Of a stretch of 64,000 nt of DNA, positions 23,910 to 34,322 are shown piece after piece. The stretch is from Bacillus testis (GTDB lineage Bacteria > Bacillota > Bacilli > Bacillales > DSM-1321). Location of the stretch: positions 3,348,696 through 3,412,695 of the forward strand of contig NZ_LN851186.1 of assembly GCF_001243895.1 (NCBI RefSeq), read 5' to 3'. How positions within the stretch are numbered: the first letter of the stretch is position 1; the number at the start of each line of letters is the position of its first letter. A model generated the notes under the pieces. That model worked only from the letters and a program-made list of their open reading frames with translations. It did no database searches and was not told the origin of the DNA. A program made the translations under genes and the position numbers.

Positions 23910-25361
23910 CTACAGCCCCAGAGAAATGAACTTCACTTCCAAAAATTCATCGATTCCATGATGGCCGCCTTCACGGCCGAGGCCGCTCTCTTTATAACCT
24001 CCAAAAGGAGCCTGGGCTACGGATGGAAGGGCATCATTTAAACCGATAATGCCATATTCTAATGCTTCCGTTACTTTAAGGGCGTTCGAAATATTTTCGG
24101 AATAGACATATGCAGCCAATCCATAAAGGGAGTCGTTAGCACGTTCGATTACTTCTTCAATATGTTTAAACGCTGCAATAGGGGCAATAGGGCCGAAAAT
24201 CTCCTCTTTCATGCAAAGCATATCCTCGCTGGCGCCTGTTAAAATGGTCGGCGGGAAGAAACAACAGTCCGCTGCCAGTTCTTCCTTGCTTTGGTAGGAT
24301 ATGGCCGCTCCTTTATCAAGCGCATCTTCCATAAACTCTTTCACCTTTTCCTTTGCGTCCATATCGATCATCGGCCCGATGTCGACGCCCTCATCCATCC
24401 CATTGCCGACCTTCAGCTGCTGCAGTTCTTTGATAAACCATTCAGTGAAGGAAGCGGCCACCTCTTCCTGAACGTAGATACGGTTTGTGCAGATGCATGT
24501 TTGGCCGGCATTCCTGAATTTAGACTGGACCACCCCCTTTGCCGCCTTTTTCAGATCGGCATCCTTAAGGATAATAAAAGGGGCATTGCCGCCAAGTTCC
24601 AGCGATATTTTTTTGACGGTTTCTGCTGCTCCCCTCATAAGTGTTTTCCCCACCGCCGTAGAACCTGTGAAAGTAATCTTGCGGACGCGGGAATCCTTCA
24701 GCCAGCTCTCACCGATTTCAGAAGATCTCCCAGTGACGACATTGATGACGCCGGGAGGAATGCCTGCCTGATGGGCCAGTTCCGCCATTTTCAAGGCTGT
24801 AAGGGGTGTCTGCGAGGCTGGTTTCACTACAACAGTGCAACCAGCCGCAAGGGCAGGCCCAACTTTGCGCGTGATCATGGCTGCAGGAAAGTTCCAAGGA
24901 GTGAGGGCTGCCACTACGCCCACTGGTTCTTTTCTGACAAAGATGCGTTTATCTTTATGCGAAGCAGGGATGCTTTCACCATATATGCGCTTTCCTTCCT
25001 CTGCATACCAAGAGATAAAACTGTTTGCGTACCCCACTTCACCAAGAGCTTCTTTGAATGGCTTCCCTTGCTCCTTTGTCATGATTTCAGCCATTTCCTC
25101 CTTATGTTCCTGAATAAGGGCAAACCATTTGATCATAATAGCGAAGCGTTCATCTGCCGTTTTTTGGGACCACAGAGGAAAAGCCCTGTAAGCGGCATCG
25201 ACTGCTTGCTTTGCTTCCACTGCTCCACCAGTCGGGACAGCAGCAAGTATTTCGCCTGTGGCCGGATTATTCACTTCCGTGAGGTGTTCACTCTCATGCC
25301 CTATCCAGCAGCCATCGATATACATTGGCTGGATTTTATATTTTTCATGTATCTTATCCAT
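23910..25361 (-). CDS. gabD: NAD(P)-dependent succinate-semialdehyde dehydrogenase
   Basis: A 483-residue aldehyde dehydrogenase of the GabD group. The catalytic Cys is in NAGQTCICTN (near residue 288), the general-base Glu in SLELGGNAPF (near 254), the cofactor contact in PWNFPAAM, and FTGSTAVGK closes the Rossmann part. It oxidises succinate semialdehyde to succinate, ending GABA breakdown; a related aldehyde substrate is possible because no GABA transaminase gene is adjacent. Start ATG follows AAGGAGGTAAACG. Paired TTGC/GCAA palindromes about 110 bases upstream are a candidate operator. Confidence 0.88.
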   Translation of the reverse strand: MDKIHEKYKIQPMYIDGCWIGHESEHLTEVNNPATGEILAAVPTGGAVEAKQAVDAAYRAFPLWSQKTADERFAIMIKWFALIQEHKEEMAEIMTKEQGKPFKEALGEVGYANSFISWYAEEGKRIYGESIPASHKDKRIFVRKEPVGVVAALTPWNFPAAMITRKVGPALAAGCTVVVKPASQTPLTALKMAELAHQAGIPPGVINVVTGRSSEIGESWLKDSRVRKITFTGSTAVGKTLMRGAAETVKKISLELGGNAPFIILKDADLKKAAKGVVQSKFRNAGQTCICTNRIYVQEEVAASFTEWFIKELQQLKVGNGMDEGVDIGPMIDMDAKEKVKEFMEDALDKGAAISYQSKEELAADCCFFPPTILTGASEDMLCMKEEIFGPIAPIAAFKHIEEVIERANDSLYGLAAYVYSENISNALKVTEALEYGIIGLNDALPSVAQAPFGGYKESGLGREGGHHGIDEFLEVKFISLGL

Positions 25362-25470
25362 CGTTTACCTCCTTGAATGAAAAAACAGCTTCCATAGTCC
25401 CCTTCTTCCAGTTGCTCGTCCTTGATCACTAAAAGCATGAGTAAACAGACCACTAAATGCTGATACCTTA

Positions 25471-25500
25471 GCAACAGTTGCAGAGCAGCGTTGCAGCAAC
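25471..25500. promoter_or_regulatory. candidate operator upstream of gabD
   Basis: Two adjacent palindromes, GCAACAGTTGC and GTTGCAGCAAC, eight bases apart, about 110-140 bases before gabD. No protein can be named. Confidence 0.3.
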
Positions 25501-25626
25501 ATCTTAAAAATGGCCCAAATCATTCTATCTTAATTCTCGTAAACTTTTTTCCTTCTATATAGCCTCCACCTTTCCTAGCTTCCGTTATTAAAAAGAAAGA
25601 CCTCTACTGTTCTCTGCTCCGGCCTT

Positions 25627-25867
25627 TCACCTCTCTATTGCCCGCTCGAATTGATAAGCGGCAACTTGGGACAGTACCTTCTTACTTACATCTATGATTC
25701 GATCTCCCTTTTCATAACCAGCTTTTTAAAAAAGCTCTTGTTTTTTGTTTTGGATTGCCTTTATCCCGATAGTAGGGGATGAATGTCTCCCTGCTTATCC
25801 AGGCTTTTTGAAAAGTATGTATTGCATCGGATTCAGTAAAGTGGAATCTTTCTTTCGTATAACCCAT
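25627..25867 (-). pseudogene. frameshifted small gene of unknown family
   Basis: An 80-codon message in two frames. It begins MGYTKERFHFTESDAIHTF, runs through WISRETFIPYYRDKGN to TRAFLK, and shifts frame in an A5 run near 25727. It then resumes AGYEKGDRIIDVSKKVLSQ and ends at FERAIER. Both halves have protein-like composition and join smoothly if one A is removed. I do not recognise a family. The rest of the 600-base gap (25362-25960) holds only the palindromes. Confidence 0.4.
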
Positions 25868-25960
25868 TTTTTTAAAAATAGGAACTTACAAAATATTTTA
25901 GGACTTTAGGAGGAATTAAGAGGGTTTATGTCGTAAAATAGTTCTTAAGGAGTGAGTAAT

Positions 25961-26224
25961 ATGAATCATTCAGATTATCAAATTGAGCTAAGCATGTGGG
26001 ATTCAGTGGTCATTAAATTAGACCGCCCAGCTCTCGTTATGCTGATGGATGATAAAAATTATGCCAATTACCTTAAGGGCTCTAAATTCAGATATTATGG
26101 TGGCCATACAGATCAGAACACCATGAGAATACCAGCTCCGAACTCAGGCCACTGGCATGTTATCATCAAAAAATCGGGATCAGTAGGACCAATCAAGCAT
26201 AGCATTCAGATAATCAGAAACTAA
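25961..26224 (+). CDS. DUF1883-like small protein
   Basis: An 87-residue soluble, beta-rich protein. Conserved features are VVIKLDRPALVMLMDD near the start, the core FRYYGGHTD, and GHWHVIIKK, resembling the DUF1883 family of unknown function. The frame opens with GTG 25952, but ATG 25961 is eight bases after AAGGAG and is preferred. It stands alone between gabD and the glcU-gdh pair. Confidence 0.65.
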   Translation: MNHSDYQIELSMWDSVVIKLDRPALVMLMDDKNYANYLKGSKFRYYGGHTDQNTMRIPAPNSGHWHVIIKKSGSVGPIKHSIQIIRN

Positions 26225-26317
26225 AAAAGACACCCCTCGTGAAGTGTACCCTAATTGTTGGACAAATGTTCAACAATAGAGGGGCATTTCGGAATGGGTG
26301 CTTTTTATCTCCTTGGG

Positions 26318-26451
26318 ACCAGTGCTAGGACTCCCACTGCAAAAGATACGTAAAAAGAAAAGTATAAGTGGGATCAAGCGCTAATAAGAATCCGATTGGT
26401 TCAATTAACGAAAGGTGAGGAATCCCCCACCTTTCAAAGTTTCATTTATTA
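26318..26451 (-). repeat. dispersed structured repeat, copy 5
   Basis: Minus-oriented, starting eight bases past the gdh stop (AAATGAAACTTTGAAAGG). Hairpin I is GAAAGGTG/CACCTTTC, a double compensatory change relative to ATCGGTG/CACCGAT. The block TTGAACCAATCGGATTCTTA is intact and hairpin II uses CCCACT/AGTGGG. Confidence 0.85.
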
Positions 26452-26459
26452 TTTTTCTA

Positions 26460-27260
<801 letters not shown>

Positions 27261-28118
27261 TTATGATCTTTTTGTAAAGCCCAACAATACACCGCCTGCA
27301 ATAACAAGCGCACAGCCAATGATGATAAACGTCAGTTGTTTCTTTGATTTCTTTTCACCCAACAAGAAGATTCCGCCGAGTGTAGAGATCACGATACCCA
27401 TTTGCGCAAATGAGAAGCCAATGGCAACTCCCACTCTGGGATTTGCCAATAACAGCCCGATATTACCGATTGCCCACATAATTCCCGTAATAACGTTTCG
27501 CAATGCGTATTTATTGAATGGTTTCTTTTTAAGCGACAAAATAAAGGCTGTTATGAACATACCGATTGCCTGCGGCAGAATGGCGGCCCAGCCATTAATA
27601 TCAAACCATCTTACAATGACAACATAAAGAACATAACCAATTGTTGAAATGAACAGGAACATGGCTCCTTTTTTGGCGTTCCCTTTTTCCCCCTCTTCAC
27701 TGCCCTGCTGAAAGCCCGTCAGAATAACACCGGCAATGATACAAAGCAGTGCGAGGATGCCCAGGATGACTGTCGTTGTGTCCGTCCATTCCTTGAAAAC
27801 AACGACACCAAAGAAACTAGTACCCAACAATTGCAGTCCTGTGGAAATCGGGACCGTTTTCGCTACACCAACTTGTTTCACACTATTAAACTGGTTAAGC
27901 TGGCCGACTGCCCAGCCTGCACCGGAAATGATGCCTACAATCCAAATGGTCGCATCCAATTGAGGCTGCTTGATAAAATACATTACAATAGCAAATAAAA
28001 AAGCCCCGGATGTAATTCCCAGGGTTTGGGAATACGAGTTACCACCCAACTTTTCACTGACGAGTACCAAACTGCCCCACGTCAGAGCCGGCAATAACGC
28101 AAACAATATACCCTCCAT
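27261..28118 (-). CDS. glcU: GlcU glucose uptake protein (GRP family)
   Basis: A 285-residue, ten-helix protein of the glucose/ribose porter family. It opens MEGILFALLPALTWGSLVLV, with a duplicated five-helix layout and a Gly-rich ending VIAGGVLLGFTKRS. It should take up glucose by proton symport and supply the glucose dehydrogenase encoded next. Ribosome site GAGAGAGGG precedes the ATG. The 370 bases upstream (28119-28492) hold no gene that I can see. Confidence 0.9.
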   Translation of the reverse strand: MEGILFALLPALTWGSLVLVSEKLGGNSYSQTLGITSGAFLFAIVMYFIKQPQLDATIWIVGIISGAGWAVGQLNQFNSVKQVGVAKTVPISTGLQLLGTSFFGVVVFKEWTDTTTVILGILALLCIIAGVILTGFQQGSEEGEKGNAKKGAMFLFISTIGYVLYVVIVRWFDINGWAAILPQAIGMFITAFILSLKKKPFNKYALRNVITGIMWAIGNIGLLLANPRVGVAIGFSFAQMGIVISTLGGIFLLGEKKSKKQLTFIIIGCALVIAGGVLLGFTKRS

Positions 28119-28492
28119 ATAAATCCCTCTCTCTTCCCAGTAAATTATTACTCTATTCGAATTAATTACGATTAATTATTCAACTATATTGTTTATTCCC
28201 CCCTTCCTTCTAAAAGAAACTTCGTTTTAGATAAAAAGTTAAAAGGTTAGCTCCTGCCTTTACAAAGGTAGAAACTCTATATGAGGAGAGAAAAATAAAT
28301 AGTTTCTGCAATTGACTGATTAATTCTTTTCTAGCAATACCCTATCTGTCCTTTTTTAAGCCTATTGATACAATCATTGATCAGAAAACGAGCATGATCT
28401 ATGCGCGATGAGCTTTTTCACTAGAAAGCAAGGGATGTAGAGAGTAAAATTAAAATCATCCAAAAATTGAATGAGCAGGAAGTGAACCTTCT

Positions 28493-28993
28493 ATGTCAGC
28501 ACAAATAGAATTTGCAGATGCCACACTTAATGATTTACCGATCATCATAGATATCTATAATTCAACAATTCCTTCCCGATTAGTGACAGCCGATTTAGAG
28601 CCTGTTACCGTTGAAAGCCGAATTCCCTGGTTTCATGAACACAACCCAGAGAACCGGCCGCTATGGATTGCCCGATACCAGGGCGAGATTTGCGGATGGA
28701 TCAGCTTTCAATCTTTTTATGGCCGGCCAGCGTATCAAGGCACAGCCGAAGTGAGCATCTATTTACATGAACATTTCCGCGGACAGGGACTCGGAAGCAT
28801 GATGCTTCAACAGGCACTGGAAGCCTCGCCTTCTTTAGGGATACAAACATTGCTCGGATTCATATTCGGCCACAACCGCCCGAGTATCCTTTTGTTTGAA
28901 CGTTTTTCGTTTGAAAAATGGGGTTTGCTTCCGAGAGTAGCCGAATTAGATGGCGTCGAAAGGGATTTAATTATTATGGGGAAACGCATATAA
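28493..28993 (+). CDS. GNAT N-acetyltransferase (phosphinothricin-acetyltransferase-like)
   Basis: A 166-residue GNAT enzyme. The PAT-like signatures are the N-terminal [40 protein letters not shown] with the acetyl-CoA loop RGQGLG, and [19 protein letters not shown]. It probably acetylates an amino group on a small amine or amino-acid analogue. Ribosome site AGGAAGTGA lies eight bases before the ATG. Single gene, ending near a terminator shared with the convergent sigma-54 regulator. Confidence 0.85.
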   Translation: MSAQIEFADATLNDLPIIIDIYNSTIPSRLVTADLEPVTVESRIPWFHEHNPENRPLWIARYQGEICGWISFQSFYGRPAYQGTAEVSIYLHEHFRGQGLGSMMLQQALEASPSLGIQTLLGFIFGHNRPSILLFERFSFEKWGLLPRVAELDGVERDLIIMGKRI

Positions 28994-29094
28994 TACAAAT
29001 GAGCGCAGATGGATAAGCGTGGATAATAGATGGATCTCTCACCTATCAAAGTTTCCAAGCTAGTCTCTTCCTCGCATAAGACCAACAGACAATG

Positions 29095-29129
29095 AAAAAG
29101 CACATAGACCAATTTGGCTATGTGCTTTT
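29095..29129 (-). terminator. terminator overlapping the end of the sigma-54 regulator gene
   Basis: AAAAGCACATAG pairs with CTATGTGCTTTT; the regulator's TAG stop lies in the stem. It can also serve the opposite strand. Confidence 0.85.
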
Positions 29130-31295
29130 GACTCTAGTTTTTGCTTCCTTGGCAGTCGGTATGCCAAGCCGATTCATTTTTTCATATAAAGTCGACCGGC
29201 CCATTCCCATTAGCTTAGCCGCTTTAGAGCGGTTCCCATTGGTTTGTTGCAGCGTACCGATAATAAGCTGTCTTTCCCGATCTTCCAAACTTGATCCAGC
29301 TACTTCTGGCTCTCCTTCAGAAAGAATCGGTATATATTCTGCTTCTTCGGCCTCAATGGCAGTGGTCAGTTTTGCATAAGGGACGGTCATATGCGAGATA
29401 TGCTCAGGCAGATCCTTCAATTTAATTTGTTCGCCTTCTAACAGATAGACGGCCCGGCGAATCACATTTTCAAGTTCCCGAACGTTGCCGGGCCATTCAT
29501 GCGCTGTCAGGGCATCCATCGCTTCTTTTTCGATGCCGGTCACACGAATGCCCAGCTCTGAACTGAATTTGTTGATGAACATCTTGGCCAGATGAGGGAT
29601 ATCATCCTTTCGTTCTGAAAGCGGCGGAATAGTAATGGAAAATACATTGATGCGGTAATAGAGATCCAGGCGAAACTCTCCCGATCGGACCTTGTCCTCC
29701 AACTGGGTATTAGTCGCTGCAATAATTCTCACATTTACCTTAATAGGATCTATGCCTCCTACTCTTTCAAACTCGCCGTCTTGCAGGACGCGAAGCAGCT
29801 TTACCTGCAAAGCTGGTGACATATCGCCTATTTCATCAAGAAAAAGGGTGCCGCCGTTCGCCAATTCAAACTTACCGGGCTTGCCTTTCTTCTTGGCCCC
29901 CGTAAAGGCGCCTTCTTCATAGCCAAAAAATTCAGATTCCATCAGTTCTTCAGGAATCGCTGCACAATTTACTTTAATAAATGGGGCTGCTCTTCTCGGG
30001 CTGGCATTATGTATACTGTGCGCAAAGAGCTCTTTCCCAGTCCCGCTCGGTCCCAGAATGACAACGGGAAGGTTCGCCTGGGCCACTCTCATCGCTTCTT
30101 TTTTAGCTAGATCTACCTTGGGATTTACAGATACAATATGCTTAAAGGTATATTTGGCATAATTGGATTGTCTGGCCTCTTGGCGAAAATAAGTGATTTC
30201 CTTTTCCAACGATTCCATTTTTTCTACCAATTTTTTCAATTCTTTAATGTGGTGGAAGGTTACTTTCTCAACTGCTCCCACAGCCTGTCCATTCTCAACC
30301 AATGGCAGGCATGTAACCGTGTAACGGGTGCCCCTGATCATCTGAATATCATTGATGTCTGCCAGGCCTGTTTCCAAGACATTCATCAGATGGCTGTCCG
30401 GGCGCAGCTCACGTATGGACCTCCCTATCGCTTCCCCTGTCTCCACTCCAAGGAAATGGCACATATTGCTGTTAATCATGGTAATATTGCCTTCTTTATT
30501 CACAACAACTATTCCATCATAGGCCAGTTCAAGCACCGTATCGAGCGTTGTGTTCAATTGCTGGACACTCTGTAGTTCATTTGTGAGCAATTCCAGCTTA
30601 GTCATATCCTGCAGGATGGCCACTGCGCCGAACCAGCCATGAGGACCGTCCACCATTCTGCAATGAACCAAAAAGATATGCTCCCCGACCGTACATCGCT
30701 GCCCAAATATAGACTGGCCGTCGGAAAGGACACCAGCAATTCCTAGTGAAGGGAACAAATCATCAATGGATTTGCCGATCATGTCCTTGGCTTCCACTTC
30801 GAGCATTTCTGCCGCAGCTGCATTAAACACTTGAATGGTCCCGTCTTCATTGACATTGATAACTCCGTCTTCCATTGTTTCTACCAGCGAGCTTAAATTA
30901 GAGGCAAGAGCATTCGACTGGCTGAGCAGCGTTTGGAATGCAGTGCTTTTATTAATCATGCCAATAGGGCGGTAATCATCATCAACGATGACAACCTGGC
31001 CTTTCGGGCTTCCCAGTGAAAGGCTGATATCAATCTCATCATTATAGGATAAAGCGAATACATCGCTAACCATGACATCGCTTACAGGACGTTGCAAATC
31101 AAATCCCGACAGCAGGACGTTATAAATATTAGAGCGAGTGAAAATACCGCATAATTTGCCATTTTCATCTATAATCGGCAAAGCATCGCAATGATGTTGC
31201 CGGAATAAATGGACCGCTTTAAAAATCGTTTCTTCTTTATATAGAGTGAGTATATTTAACAATGCTACATCAATCGCTTTTGTTGTTTTCAACAT
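29118..31295 (-). CDS. sigma-54-dependent activator with CBS and PAS sensor domains
   Basis: A 725-residue enhancer-binding protein. Two CBS motifs (about 8-125) suggest adenine-nucleotide or CoA-type ligand sensing. Two PAS domains (about 130-235 and 255-355) and a coiled linker follow. The AAA+ domain has Walker A GPSGTGKE, the sigma-54 loop GAFTGA and Walker B TLFLDEIGD. The C-terminal Fis-type HTH is NRSKAAKLMGMGRSTLYEKM. Domain order matches BkdR/RocR-like Bacillus activators. The acyl-CoA operon directly upstream on the same strand has a consensus -24/-12 promoter, making it the most likely target. Confidence 0.92.
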   Translation of the reverse strand: MLKTTKAIDVALLNILTLYKEETIFKAVHLFRQHHCDALPIIDENGKLCGIFTRSNIYNVLLSGFDLQRPVSDVMVSDVFALSYNDEIDISLSLGSPKGQVVIVDDDYRPIGMINKSTAFQTLLSQSNALASNLSSLVETMEDGVINVNEDGTIQVFNAAAAEMLEVEAKDMIGKSIDDLFPSLGIAGVLSDGQSIFGQRCTVGEHIFLVHCRMVDGPHGWFGAVAILQDMTKLELLTNELQSVQQLNTTLDTVLELAYDGIVVVNKEGNITMINSNMCHFLGVETGEAIGRSIRELRPDSHLMNVLETGLADINDIQMIRGTRYTVTCLPLVENGQAVGAVEKVTFHHIKELKKLVEKMESLEKEITYFRQEARQSNYAKYTFKHIVSVNPKVDLAKKEAMRVAQANLPVVILGPSGTGKELFAHSIHNASPRRAAPFIKVNCAAIPEELMESEFFGYEEGAFTGAKKKGKPGKFELANGGTLFLDEIGDMSPALQVKLLRVLQDGEFERVGGIDPIKVNVRIIAATNTQLEDKVRSGEFRLDLYYRINVFSITIPPLSERKDDIPHLAKMFINKFSSELGIRVTGIEKEAMDALTAHEWPGNVRELENVIRRAVYLLEGEQIKLKDLPEHISHMTVPYAKLTTAIEAEEAEYIPILSEGEPEVAGSSLEDRERQLIIGTLQQTNGNRSKAAKLMGMGRSTLYEKMNRLGIPTAKEAKTRVKST

Positions 31296-31421
31296 CCCAT
31301 CACCCTTCCATCACTTTCCATTATTTCAATGATAAACCTTTACATACTTTTTATTCAACTGCAACTTTCAAAATATCTGATATTTCAGTTATATACCTGT
31401 TCATTCATCATCTGGACACGC

Positions 31422-31456
31422 AAAAAAAACTATGGCGGGGAAAACCATAGTTTTTA
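31422..31456 (-). terminator. terminator of the acyl-CoA operon
   Basis: AAAAACTATGG pairs with CCATAGTTTTT; separates the operon from the regulator gene. Confidence 0.88.
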
Positions 31457-31486
31457 GCGGATATAGAATAAAGAAGATTTGTCTGA

Positions 31487-32605
31487 TTACCAGTTCAACG
31501 CAAGCGCTGCTTTTTCTCTGTTCTCTCTGACAGTTCCTAGATAACTCTCATAATAGCGGGCTCTTTTGACAAATAGATGGCAGTCCAATTCTTCTGTAAC
31601 ACCAATTCCTCCATGGATTTGGACATTGGCTGCCGAGGAAGCGATAAACGCTTCTGAAATATAAGCGCGTGCGCTATAGATGGCAGCAGATCGGTCTTCC
31701 GCATTATTGTCTAAAGCCCAGTTTGCATAGTAGCTTAAAGAACGGGCTGTCTCTAATGCCAATTTCATATCGACAATCCGATGTTTGATGGCTTGGAATC
31801 GTCCGATTTGCTGGCCGAATTGGACACGGATTTTCGCATACTCTGCTGCCATCGATACAATATGGTCCATAGCTCCGACCATATAAGAACACAAGGCAGC
31901 ATTGATATGCAGCAACCCTTCTTCGAGCATTTCTCCACCCCTGCCTTCCGTGCCAATCAATCGGTTCAATGGAATTGTCACATTCCTGCAGGTAATTTGG
32001 GAAAGAAGGCTCGATTGATCAAAGGACTGTTGATCGTATACTGCCGTCAATTGTTCCTGTTCTACAATAAAGAAAGACGGTCCTTCTTCACTGCGGGCAA
32101 GCAAAATAAGATAGTCTGTCAAACTTCCATTAGGAACCATTGTTTTGATGCCATCCAGCGTGTAATGGTCACCTTCCCGAAGGGCCTGGAAGCCAAGATT
32201 TTCAATGCCATAGCTCTTGCCTTCTTCCAGCCATGCCAGCGTCACTGTTTTGCTTCCGGAAGCAATTTCAGGAAGATATTGTTCCTTCTGTTCTTCAGTT
32301 CCATACTTCTCCAGCAACGGGACGGCAAAAGCCATCGTCTCCATATACACGCCGGGAAACAACGCTCTTCCCATTTCCTCGAGGACCGGTACCAAATCCA
32401 AGGAACTCAGCCCAAGCCCTTCGTATTGTTCGGAGATGGTAATACCCATGCATCCAAGCTCACTCAAACCTGCCATCGCTTTATTAAATGAATCTATATT
32501 TCCCTTAGCCCAGTCTCTTGCAACTTTAGTCTGCCCCGCTCCATCCAAATATTTACGGACGTATCCACGAAACATTTCTTGTTCCTGATTCAATGAAAAA
32601 TCCAT
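31487..32605 (-). CDS. acyl-CoA dehydrogenase, subunit-like (ChsE1/FadE28 type)
   Basis: A 372-residue flavin acyl-CoA dehydrogenase with N-terminal, middle and C-terminal ACAD domains. The flavin-region sequences are VQIHGGIGVTEE and FGQQIGRFQAIKHRI. It is the last gene of a six-gene operon, 23 bases after a second, different dehydrogenase gene. Paired unequal dehydrogenases beside DUF35, MaoC and Ltp2-like genes form alpha2beta2 enzymes in the mycobacterial cholesterol side-chain pathway, so this may be one half of such a heteromer. Ribosome site AAGGAGGTG. The acyl substrate is unknown. Confidence 0.85.
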   Translation of the reverse strand: MDFSLNQEQEMFRGYVRKYLDGAGQTKVARDWAKGNIDSFNKAMAGLSELGCMGITISEQYEGLGLSSLDLVPVLEEMGRALFPGVYMETMAFAVPLLEKYGTEEQKEQYLPEIASGSKTVTLAWLEEGKSYGIENLGFQALREGDHYTLDGIKTMVPNGSLTDYLILLARSEEGPSFFIVEQEQLTAVYDQQSFDQSSLLSQITCRNVTIPLNRLIGTEGRGGEMLEEGLLHINAALCSYMVGAMDHIVSMAAEYAKIRVQFGQQIGRFQAIKHRIVDMKLALETARSLSYYANWALDNNAEDRSAAIYSARAYISEAFIASSAANVQIHGGIGVTEELDCHLFVKRARYYESYLGTVRENREKAALALNW

Positions 32606-32628
32606 TTTTCCTAAGCACCTCCTTATGA

Positions 32629-33822
32629 CTAACGTCCCAAATCCTTCGGCAATCCTAAAATACGCTCGCCAATGGTATTTTTCTGTACTTCACTCGTTCC
32701 GCCGCCAATCGTCATACCAAATGAATAGAGATAAGTATCTTGCCAGGATGGATCCATAATGGCATCTTTTTTCCACAGCATGCCTTGATGCCCTTGTAAG
32801 GACACGGCATAACTGAGTACTTCCTGGGTCAATTCGCTGACCATCAGTTTGTCCATCGATCCTTCCGGGCCTGGGTGTCCGTTTTTCAACGTTTTGGTTA
32901 AATTGCGGTAATAATTCAGTAAGGAACCTCTTGTCTTGCTGTATAGTTCGACCATTTTCTGCCTCACAAAAGGGTCTTTAAATGCAGGCTTGCCGTCAAT
33001 CCGCAACTGTCGGGCTGAATCGGCTAGATCATTGAACTGCTTTTCCAGCGTGAAAACCTGGCCGCCTATCCCTGTCCGTTCATGCATCAGCAAAGCGATT
33101 GTGACTCTCCAGCCCTCGTCCACCTCGCCGACAATATCGGCGTCATATGCAACAGCATCATTAAGATATACTTCATTGAAATCATGTTCGCCGTCCATTT
33201 GGATAATCGGGCGCGTCTCTACACCGCTTTGATGCATATCCAGGAGGAAGACCGTGATTCCTTTGTGGCGTTTTTCCTGGTTGCTCGTGCGCGCTAAAAC
33301 AAAACAGCGATCAGCCAAGTGGCCATAGGAAGTCCACACCTTTTGCCCGTTCAAGATCCATCGGTCGCCATCCTTGACAGCTGTCGTCTGGATAGCCGTC
33401 AAATCGGAACCGGCATTCGGCTCGGAATACCCTTGGCACCATACTTCTTCTCCTGTAAGAATTTTTTCGATATACTTTTTCTTCTGTTCTTCTGTCCCAA
33501 TCTGCATTAACGTAGGTGCAACCATATGGATACCCACGTAATTGATGAGGGGCGGGGCCTGTACTCTGACCATCTCCTGCTGGTAGATAATCTCCTCCAT
33601 CAGTGTGGCATTCCGCCCACCGTATTCTTTCGGCCAGGCAATCGCTGCCCAACCCCCTTCATATAATTTCTTCTGCCAGTTGCGCAAGAATGCAGGATAT
33701 TCATCGCTTGCTTTATCTAATGCACGCTCGCCTTCTAGCCAGCCGCTCGGCAGATTATCCTCAAGCCATGTCCTTAACTCTTGGCGAAACGCTTCTTCCT
33801 TTTCTGTAAATGAAAAATCCAT
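32629..33822 (-). CDS. acyl-CoA dehydrogenase (ChsE2/FadE29 type)
   Basis: A 397-residue ACAD with WCQGYSEPNAGSDL (flavin and substrate loop near residue 130), GQKVWTSYGHLADR and the C-terminal MTIGGGTSEVQKNTIGERIL. It resembles the long-chain or side-chain type dehydrogenases that act as one member of a pair. It would introduce the alpha-beta double bond in the acyl-CoA. It lies 72 bases after the DUF35 gene and directly before the second dehydrogenase gene. Confidence 0.87.
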   Translation of the reverse strand: MDFSFTEKEEAFRQELRTWLEDNLPSGWLEGERALDKASDEYPAFLRNWQKKLYEGGWAAIAWPKEYGGRNATLMEEIIYQQEMVRVQAPPLINYVGIHMVAPTLMQIGTEEQKKKYIEKILTGEEVWCQGYSEPNAGSDLTAIQTTAVKDGDRWILNGQKVWTSYGHLADRCFVLARTSNQEKRHKGITVFLLDMHQSGVETRPIIQMDGEHDFNEVYLNDAVAYDADIVGEVDEGWRVTIALLMHERTGIGGQVFTLEKQFNDLADSARQLRIDGKPAFKDPFVRQKMVELYSKTRGSLLNYYRNLTKTLKNGHPGPEGSMDKLMVSELTQEVLSYAVSLQGHQGMLWKKDAIMDPSWQDTYLYSFGMTIGGGTSEVQKNTIGERILGLPKDLGR

Positions 33823-33894
33823 TGCTTTCCCCTCCCTATTTAGAGCGATTCAATTTCTTTGCGTTCTGAAATCCATTGGAGGAAAACAGACTCT

Positions 33895-34311
33895 TTAAGC
33901 CAACTTCCACTGCGGCAAAGCCCTCTCTTCCGTGATATCCTCCCAAACCATGCGAAGCGGCATGCCAATCTTCAATTGCTCAGGATCGCTATCAAGGATA
34001 TTGCCGATCAGTTTGACAGATGGCACTTGATCGAGTTCCACAATGGCGATGGTCAATGGCAGGTCGTCCTGGAAACCTGGAAGGAAAGGCCTGTAGGAAA
34101 CAACATAGGAATATAATGTCCCTGTTATCTCGCTGCCGATCTTTTCCCAACTCAGATCGGTACTTCCACACTTGGCGCAAGCCGGGCCTGGCGGATGTGA
34201 ATAGGCTTGGCAACTGTTGCATTTTTGCAAATGCAATTCATGGCGGTCTGCAGCATCCCAATACGGACTGTTGTCAGGTGTTTTTAACGGTATCGGTTTT
34301 TGGTAACTCAT
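33895..34311 (-). CDS. DUF35 OB-fold protein with zinc ribbon
   Basis: A 138-residue protein. The N-terminal rubredoxin-like zinc ribbon CNSCQAYSHPPGPACAKCGS (residues about 30-49) has four Cys; an OB-fold follows. DUF35 proteins bind acyl-CoA chains and partner thiolases or aldolases; in mycobacteria the DUF35 part of ChsH2 is required by the aldolase Ltp2. It is encoded 11 bases after the thiolase-like gene here, which fits that partnership. In ChsH2 it is fused to a MaoC domain; here it stands alone. Confidence 0.85.
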   Translation of the reverse strand: MSYQKPIPLKTPDNSPYWDAADRHELHLQKCNSCQAYSHPPGPACAKCGSTDLSWEKIGSEITGTLYSYVVSYRPFLPGFQDDLPLTIAIVELDQVPSVKLIGNILDSDPEQLKIGMPLRMVWEDITEERALPQWKLA

Positions 34312-34322
34312 CTTGTTCCCTC

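Noticed and set aside
24291..25376. A 361-codon plus-strand frame opposite gabD
   Set aside because: Antisense shadow of a well-supported aldehyde dehydrogenase; Cys/His-rich nonsense composition.
26227..26285. Inverted repeat CCTAATTGTTG/CAACAATAGAGG resembling an insertion-sequence end
   Set aside because: Only one end visible, no transposase and no target duplication; more likely a 3' hairpin of the DUF1883 gene.
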